Shown here: positions 58,362-64,000 of the stretch, piece after piece
Layout of the letters: every line of letters starts with the position of its first letter
Numbering within the stretch: the stretch's first letter is position 1
Made by a program: the position numbers and the translations under genes
Source: DASQDN01 sp963844855
GTDB lineage: Bacteria; Acidobacteriota; Terriglobia; Bryobacterales; Bryobacteraceae
DNA length: 64,000 nt
Assembly (NCBI GenBank): GCA_963844855.1
Contig: CAWJQP010000080.1
Span: 682,001 to 746,000, forward strand
Direction: 5' to 3'
Notes under the pieces: model-generated
The model's database searches: none
Told to the model about the DNA's origin: nothing
Seen by the model: the letters and a program-made list of their open reading frames with translations, nothing else

Positions 58362-61300
58362 TCAGAATTGGAATCTCGCAAGAATTTGGCCCGAGCGAGG
58401 ATTGGAATACAGAGATCCCGGGTTGATTCTCCCGAAGCCCGCCGTCGGAACTCCGGCCTGGTTTCTTGTAGGCGTCGCAAGAGCGTTCGTTGAATCGGGA
58501 TTGTTAATCTGCGTCCGGTTAAACGCATTGAAGAACTCAGCCCGAACCTGGAAGTTCATGGATTCCATGATCCGGAACGTTCTGCCGAAGCTTACCGTCT
58601 CTACCGGCCGCCGCTGGTGTCGATAGTCATTGTAGTAGGCGGCGGCCGTGCCAAACTGGCCCGCGGCGGGATCAGACCAAGCTGCAGGGTTCAGGACGAA
58701 ATCCTTGTTTGGGTCGATGCAATGACAGTTCAGGTCTTTCAGAAACAATGGCTCACCCGGGACGCGGTTCGCCATGGTGCTTCGGAATAGAAGCGTATTG
58801 AGGTTGTTCTGAGCAGCGGGGGCGCGGATCGGGAGCCCACTGGCGTAGCGCAGAATCCCGTTGAAATTCCAATCCCGCAACAACGTTCGGACAAAGCGGT
58901 TTTCACCGATCGCTGGTGTTTGATACGTAAAGCCAGCAACGAACTGAAGCGGTTGAGAATCCCCGGAAATGTATTTGTTCTGCTGCCGATTGAAGATATC
59001 GTTGACAGCCTGAGGCGATTGGCTAATCGCCAGACCGCTGAGTGCTCCCAGGACCAATTCCTTTTGCCAAGTGAACCCGCCTGTCATGGTCAGCCCGTGA
59101 GAGTACCGCTTCGTAACTTTAACCTGTAGCGAGTCGTACCAAGTGTTGCCACGAGACGCCCAGCGCGTTCCGATCGAGGAGAACTGAGGATAGGGCCGAA
59201 GAGCTTGAGCAAGCGTTAGGTTAGCGGGAAAGCCTTGATAAGGGACCTGGAAACCTCGCGCTTGAACCTGGGGAGAACTCATTGCTGAGGTCAGCAGTGT
59301 CCGATCAGCGGCATTATTGATGTTGAGACCGAAGCTGGAAAGCCGATCCTCTGTAACGGCATTCAGGTCAAGCATTCCATCGGCCTGCAGCCAAACTGCC
59401 CGGTTTCCTACATAGGCAACCTCAACCGACAGATCATTGAAGAATTCTCTCTGGATCGCGACGTTCCATTGGTTGATGCGGCCGGGGCGCGCTCCGCTTG
59501 AATCGACGAACGTCGGGGGAGCATTAATCTGTCCGGGAGAGGGCCGGATACCGGGATCGAGCGACGCAACATACAAGTCTGCTGAGTTGTACTGTAGACC
59601 GTTCTGAAAGGCGAACGCTGGCTCACCGAAGGTTGGGTTGCTGAATGTCAGCGTGTTAAAGCCGGTTCCAAGGGCTCCACCGAGCTGATAGTTCACGCTT
59701 GGAGTCGTTCCATACACCAAGCCCCATCCTGCGCGGACAACCGTCTTAGGTGTCAATTGATACGCAACGCCCAACCTAGGTCCAAACGCGAATGGATATG
59801 CATCGGTGAAGCTGCAATTGCAACGTCCGGATCCCGATCCCTCATACTGAGTCCCGCCCAGCAGCCCGCCTGCCGAGGGATTTCGAACCGTCGGGCTGAA
59901 CCCGGAATTGCGATCGTGGAGTTCCTGGAAAGCCACTTGATAGTCCCACCGGACGCCATAATCGAGGGTCAGTCTTCGGGTTACTTTCCAGGTGTCTTGC
60001 ACAAACACGCCGTAGTTATGCTTCCGCCACTGGGAATCCTGGCGATTGGCGATCGTGCCGCCACCTACGGCGCCGAGAAGAAAGCTCGCATAGGGGAATC
60101 CGATGGAGCCGCCGCCTATAGTCGTCGTTTGCAGATAGGGCTGCGCGGTCTCTCTCGCATTGAAAGAGTAGTTTCCCATCGTGTTGCCAGCAGTGACGTT
60201 AGACCAGATGTCTTTCTGCCATTCACCGCCAAACTTCATGGTGTGATTACTGCGAATCCAAGTAACGCTACCTACTACGGTTGGCTTGTCATTGTAGTAG
60301 GTGCCGGCATTTGTTGGTCCTATCGTTGAGGACATTCCTCCTTGGGTTCCGGACAGACCGGTAATCAGAGGGAAACCTGAGGGAGTTACCGACGCTCCGA
60401 CTAGCCCGAGTTCCTTGACCGCATCGTATTCCAGCACGCTTGCCGGCGAAGAGTCAGTGTGGACGTAATGCACAACACCGCCTCCGAGATGAAAAAGCAG
60501 TGTCGGCGTCACTGTGCGATCGATGTTAAGGCGGTAGGTTGGCGTTCGATCGATATACTCGCGCGCAGGTGAGATCGGGAAGGGCAACCCGTCGAACGTG
60601 TTCTTGTTTCGGTCTTGTCTCCATTGCGACCAATAGAAGGACACTTTCGTCTTCTCTCCGAAGTTCTGGTCGATCTTCAAACTTGGAATGGACTTGGTTG
60701 TCGTGTAGGCATCCACGATCGCATAGTTATTGATTAACGCCGAGTTCGTTGCCGTCGGTATCATCGCTTGTACCTTGGCCGCAATTGGGTCGATGCGGTT
60801 TGCAGGGATGACATTGTTCATGAAAGGATCGCGGACGATCTGCCCCCCGACGACACGCGAGGTAAGCGGATCGAAGATCTGATTTTCCATGATGGGCCGG
60901 CCAAGAACGTCAGTACCGAGTTGACGGCCGGTTAATGCCCGACTGAAATCGCCTTGTCGGTAAGCCGAAGTGGGCACTGTCGAGAAGGTTCCCGATGAGG
61001 AGGATTTCTGACGCCACTCCTCCAGATTGAAGAAGAAGAAAGTCCGATTGCGCCCATCGTAGACTTTGGGAATCACTACGGGGCCTCCCACACTGAAGCC
61101 GTAATTGTGACTTCGGCTGCGCGGGCGCAGCAGATTGCCAGATCCGTCATCCGTCAGAGGTCGACCGGCGTTAAAAGCTTCATTGGTGAGGTACTCATAT
61201 CCGCTTCCATGGAAGCGATTCGTTCCGGAACGCGATGTGAGGTTGAAGAGACCACCCGCTACCCGGCCAAACTCTGCGGCATAGTTACTGCTGGTCAGCG

Positions 61301-61970
61301 CCACCTCCTGGAGAGCTTCCATTGAAGGATGCGATTCGGACAGATGAGAAGGATCGATGCTGTTGGTGATGTCTTGACCGTCAACCAAAGTTCGGAACGT
61401 GCTTGCCGGTAATCCATTTACGCGAGCTTGGAAATTCCCGGTGGTGTTAGTGGCAGGAACGCTCATCCCAGGCGTCAATTGGGCGAAAGCGATGGGATTC
61501 CGCAAACCAGCGCTGCCTTGCGTCAGCGGCATAGCATTAACCTGATCGCCCGTAATGTTGAAACTCTGTTCCGCGCTCTCCGTCTTGAGCAGGGGCGCGC
61601 TCGCGATGACCGTCACCGATTCGACGGAAGAGCCTACCTGTAGGGGAACGTCGATGCGAAGACTCACCGCGACCTGCACCTGAATCCCCTCCTGCACGTA
61701 CTTGTTGAAACCCGGCTTGCTGGCCGTTAGATTGTACGTGCCGACCGGCAACGATGGGACCGTGTAGTTTCCGGTTTCGGTGGTAACAGTCGTGTAAACG
61801 GATCCGGTGGCTGTGTTTATCAGCGTCAGCGCGGCGCCCGGGATGACGGCCCCCGCCGCATCGATGACGGTACCAGTCACTGTCCCGCGATCACTTTGAG
61901 CTAGAAGATGCACGCCGATCAGCAGCAGTGCGAACGGCATAACGACGGAAGAAATCCAATGCTTCGACAT
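58362..61970 (-). CDS. TonB-dependent transporter, Oar-like with carboxypeptidase-regulatory domain
   Basis: About 1202 residues from the ATG at 61970, where the signal peptide starts (VVMPFALLLIGVHLLAQ); an upstream in-frame start at 62057 would add a charged stretch lying over the palindrome region. CarboxypepD_reg domain: DRGTVTGTVIDAAGAVIPGA, LPVGTYNLTASKPGFNKYV. Plug: LLKTESAEQSFNITGDQVNA, FRTLVDGQDITNSIDP. Barrel starts after GGLFNLTSRSGTNRFHGSGY and ends SGQILARFQF. A probable importer of a pectin-derived oligosaccharide by context. Candidate GntR operator 90 bp upstream. Confidence 0.92.
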   Translation of the reverse strand: MSKHWISSVVMPFALLLIGVHLLAQSDRGTVTGTVIDAAGAVIPGAALTLINTATGSVYTTVTTETGNYTVPSLPVGTYNLTASKPGFNKYVQEGIQVQVAVSLRIDVPLQVGSSVESVTVIASAPLLKTESAEQSFNITGDQVNAMPLTQGSAGLRNPIAFAQLTPGMSVPATNTTGNFQARVNGLPASTFRTLVDGQDITNSIDPSHLSESHPSMEALQEVALTSSNYAAEFGRVAGGLFNLTSRSGTNRFHGSGYEYLTNEAFNAGRPLTDDGSGNLLRPRSRSHNYGFSVGGPVVIPKVYDGRNRTFFFFNLEEWRQKSSSSGTFSTVPTSAYRQGDFSRALTGRQLGTDVLGRPIMENQIFDPLTSRVVGGQIVRDPFMNNVIPANRIDPIAAKVQAMIPTATNSALINNYAIVDAYTTTKSIPSLKIDQNFGEKTKVSFYWSQWRQDRNKNTFDGLPFPISPAREYIDRTPTYRLNIDRTVTPTLLFHLGGGVVHYVHTDSSPASVLEYDAVKELGLVGASVTPSGFPLITGLSGTQGGMSSTIGPTNAGTYYNDKPTVVGSVTWIRSNHTMKFGGEWQKDIWSNVTAGNTMGNYSFNARETAQPYLQTTTIGGGSIGFPYASFLLGAVGGGTIANRQDSQWRKHNYGVFVQDTWKVTRRLTLDYGVRWDYQVAFQELHDRNSGFSPTVRNPSAGGLLGGTQYEGSGSGRCNCSFTDAYPFAFGPRLGVAYQLTPKTVVRAGWGLVYGTTPSVNYQLGGALGTGFNTLTFSNPTFGEPAFAFQNGLQYNSADLYVASLDPGIRPSPGQINAPPTFVDSSGARPGRINQWNVAIQREFFNDLSVEVAYVGNRAVWLQADGMLDLNAVTEDRLSSFGLNINNAADRTLLTSAMSSPQVQARGFQVPYQGFPANLTLAQALRPYPQFSSIGTRWASRGNTWYDSLQVKVTKRYSHGLTMTGGFTWQKELVLGALSGLAISQSPQAVNDIFNRQQNKYISGDSQPLQFVAGFTYQTPAIGENRFVRTLLRDWNFNGILRYASGLPIRAPAAQNNLNTLLFRSTMANRVPGEPLFLKDLNCHCIDPNKDFVLNPAAWSDPAAGQFGTAAAYYNDYRHQRRPVETVSFGRTFRIMESMNFQVRAEFFNAFNRTQINNPDSTNALATPTRNQAGVPTAGFGRINPGSLYSNPRSGQILARFQF

Positions 61971-62059
61971 GGGATGGCCACCTCTCTTCACGGCGCTATC
62001 TACAGCGCTAAACGAACGCCGATAAGCATATGTCAGCGCATAATCCCTGTCAAGCATTC

Positions 62060-62070
62060 TGCATTATGCA
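62060..62070. promoter_or_regulatory. 11-bp palindrome, candidate GntR operator (copy 2)
   Basis: TGCATTATGCA, the complement of the site at 57512-57522. It lies in the gap between the upstream CRTAC1-like gene and the TonB transporter start, at a position compatible with a promoter or repression site for the transporter. Confidence 0.6.
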
Positions 62071-62088
62071 AAATGAAGAGGCTTAGGG

Positions 62089-64000
62089 TCATGGCTCGTG
62101 AATTGTGATCATCCGATCCGCGGTCTGCTGCGTGATGACCTGAACTTCCCCGGACGGCCAGCGGATTTCGATCTCCTTGGCATGCTGGTAAGGGCCAAGA
62201 CCGAACCGTACGTAAGGTTCACTCGACGAAGCGTAACCAACACTTGTACTGGCATGGTTGTAGTGAACACCGCCGTTCGGCAATATGAGCCGAATCTGTG
62301 CTCCAATTCCGTCGCGATTGCTCCGTTTTCCGACTAACCGTAGTCCGAGCCAATGAGCAGAACCGGGGCTCGTGTTGCGAAACAGCTTGGGTGTCGAGTT
62401 CAGCGCGCTAACAACGACGTCAACGCGACCATCGTTGTCAAAATCGGCGAACGCGGCGCCGTGGTGCAACGCAGTCTGCTGAAAGTCTTCTCCCGCGGAG
62501 GCGGAGACATCTAAGAATCTGCCGTTGCCTTGGCTTCTCAGAACGTGATTTGGTTGTGCGACATCTTTACCGAGCATAGGATTCAGGCGCTCCGTTCCAG
62601 GAAAGTGAGATGCCGCTAGAAACAAGTCTTTGTATCGATCGTTGTCAAAATCATAGAGACCGATTCCCCATCCGGTTAGCGATCGAGTAGCAAGCGCCAA
62701 GCCGGAGGCTACCGTCTCGTCGGCGAACATCCGTTGCTCGCCCGCATTTCGATAAAGTGGAAATTCGTCGAAGTACATTGCGCTGAGAACGATGTCCGGG
62801 CGACCGTCGTCGTTGTAATCTCGGACATCTGCGCCCATGCCGGCGACTGCACGACCGTGAAATGCATACGCAACACCGGTGCCCAAGGCACCCTCACGAA
62901 ACGTTCCGTTGCCTTGATTCAGGAAGAGAAAATTCGGTACCGAATCGTTAGCGACGAAGACGTCGGAGAAGCCATTCGCGTCGACGTCTCCGAATGCAAC
63001 TCCCATACCCTTGCCAATGCTTTCGGCTATCTTTGAAGATCGGGAAACATCCTCGAAAGTTCCGTCTGCACGATTGCGGAAGAGTTGATTCGGCAGTCCC
63101 GAAAAGACCTTTGGGTGGCAGTAGAATCTTCGATCATTTGCGCGACAGTCGCGTTCCAACTCCGGTTTCCAGTCGACGTAGTTGACGACGAACAGGTCGA
63201 GGCGGCCGTCTCGATCATAGTCGAACCAGCCGGCGGAGACGGCCCACATTTTGCCTTTCTCCTTGTCTCTTCCACTGAGGCCCACACGTTCTGTGACATC
63301 TTCGAACGTCCCGTTTCCGCGGTTGCGATACAGGATGTTTCGATTTAGACCAGTCACGAACAAATCCACATGTCCGTCGTTGTCATAATCGGCTGCGGCT
63401 GCTCCCATGGAGTAACCGATACCGGCGACACCGGCTCTCTCTGTGACATCGGAGAATGTCATATCGCAGTTATTCCGGAAGAGGCGATTGTGGAACTCCG
63501 GACCTGACTTGTTGAGACTCGGAAATTTGGCGCCGTTCGCAAGGAAGATGTCCGAGCAGCCGTCGCCATCATAGTCAAGCGCGGCAACACCTCCCAACAT
63601 GAGTTCGGGCAAATGAAAGGAGCCTTCGGCGCCGTTTCTCAAGGCTCCTTCGGAGCCGTTTCTCAACGTAAAGTTCAGGCCTGATCGGACTGGCGCATTG
63701 AAGCGAATTCTGGGTTCGAGCCGCAATTCGATGGAAACCCGCTCGCTTGGATCGGACACACGAAATGCGGTGACGGAACTGGTAAGCGCGTCATGCTCGG
63801 CCCGCAACTCATAGTCGATACCGCTGGTCAGGTTCCGCAATGTATACGTGCCGTCCACAGCACTAAGAGTTGATCTCGCCGCGCGCTCTCCGGGACTCTT
63901 GAGAAACACCATTGCGCCACTGACGGGTTGTCGCTGCTCGTTTAGGACGACGCCGCGCAGCACAGGGCTAGGCGGACTAGCCGGATTTTGCAACGCGAGA
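62089..64000 (-). CDS. CRTAC1-like FG-GAP/UnbV protein with N-terminal carboxypeptidase-regulatory domain (5' end outside window)
   Basis: The frame is open to the right edge, so the TTG at 63993 is probably internal and a signal peptide is expected beyond the window. A CarboxypepD_reg-like domain comes first (VLRGVVLNEQRQPVSGAMVF, GTYTLRNLTSGIDYELRA). Seven VCBS/FG-GAP blades follow with calcium loops such as DYDGDGCSD, DYDNDGHVD, DYDRDGRLD, DVDANGFSD and DFDNDGRVD. It ends in ASPIC/UnbV (GIGAQIRLILPNGGVHYNHA, EIEIRWPSGEVQV). A short in-frame near-repeat (RNGSEGAL / RNGAEGSF) sits before the first blade. Function unknown; surface or periplasmic ligand binding is likely. Confidence 0.88.
   Translation of the reverse strand, partial: LALQNPASPPSPVLRGVVLNEQRQPVSGAMVFLKSPGERAARSTLSAVDGTYTLRNLTSGIDYELRAEHDALTSSVTAFRVSDPSERVSIELRLEPRIRFNAPVRSGLNFTLRNGSEGALRNGAEGSFHLPELMLGGVAALDYDGDGCSDIFLANGAKFPSLNKSGPEFHNRLFRNNCDMTFSDVTERAGVAGIGYSMGAAAADYDNDGHVDLFVTGLNRNILYRNRGNGTFEDVTERVGLSGRDKEKGKMWAVSAGWFDYDRDGRLDLFVVNYVDWKPELERDCRANDRRFYCHPKVFSGLPNQLFRNRADGTFEDVSRSSKIAESIGKGMGVAFGDVDANGFSDVFVANDSVPNFLFLNQGNGTFREGALGTGVAYAFHGRAVAGMGADVRDYNDDGRPDIVLSAMYFDEFPLYRNAGEQRMFADETVASGLALATRSLTGWGIGLYDFDNDRYKDLFLAASHFPGTERLNPMLGKDVAQPNHVLRSQGNGRFLDVSASAGEDFQQTALHHGAAFADFDNDGRVDVVVSALNSTPKLFRNTSPGSAHWLGLRLVGKRSNRDGIGAQIRLILPNGGVHYNHASTSVGYASSSEPYVRFGLGPYQHAKEIEIRWPSGEVQVITQQTADRMITIHEP

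Overview
The window looks like part of an Acidobacteriota chromosome, most plausibly the Bryobacterales/Solibacter lineage. The signs are moderately GC-rich coding, four large Oar-type TonB-dependent transporters with an N-terminal carboxypeptidase-regulatory domain and no SusD partner, CRTAC1-like FG-GAP/UnbV proteins, DUF1552 and DUF1592 'planctomycete-type' cytochrome proteins, and dense short-spaced operons of secreted sugar enzymes. The assignment is inferred from family content only; no marker gene or rRNA is present. I saw no tRNA, rRNA or CRISPR array.

Layout. 1-8336: assorted genes, namely the start of a DUF1592 cytochrome protein, a thioredoxin-2, a PQQ-type propeller, an FAD-linked oxidase with a cupin protein, a DinB protein, a frame-disrupted secreted protein and a secreted TPR protein. 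8544-14427: an ABC exporter translationally coupled to a very large NdvB-like glucan synthase without the usual phosphorylase end. 14440-15357: a PanE-type reductase. 15818-21632: a cell-envelope locus with an Asp-box propeller, an OmpA-type barrel protein, an unrecognised outer-membrane protein and a small Gly-rich secreted protein. 21641-36563: a sugar-utilisation locus built around an IclR regulator. Its left arm carries GH140-like glycosidase, TonB transporter and beta-hydroxyacid dehydrogenase genes. Its right arm carries Gfo/Idh dehydrogenase, TonB transporter, GH140-like glycosidase, sodium:solute symporter and DUF6807 genes. Two identical 13-bp palindromes lie at the divergent start.

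36584-37970 is a graveyard of three unrelated gene fragments. 38038-48232 is an operon (TonB transporter, GH38-like enzyme, TPR, CRTAC1-like) whose first gene is split by an IS1380-family element. An ECF sigma factor and a very large anti-sigma protein are divergent from it (48376-50704). 50721-61970 is a pectin-type locus: PL11 rhamnogalacturonan lyase, alpha/beta hydrolase, DUF1552 and DUF1592 proteins, GntR regulator and TonB transporter. A matching 11-bp palindrome lies upstream of both the DUF1592 gene and the TonB gene. The window ends inside a CRTAC1-like gene.

A striking global property is that many genes are split by frame changes of one sense, each explained by one extra base in a homopolymer of 2-5 nt (at least fourteen sites, against one or two contractions). 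This looks like sequencing or assembly error more than biology. I therefore describe most split genes as single genes and give the joined lengths.
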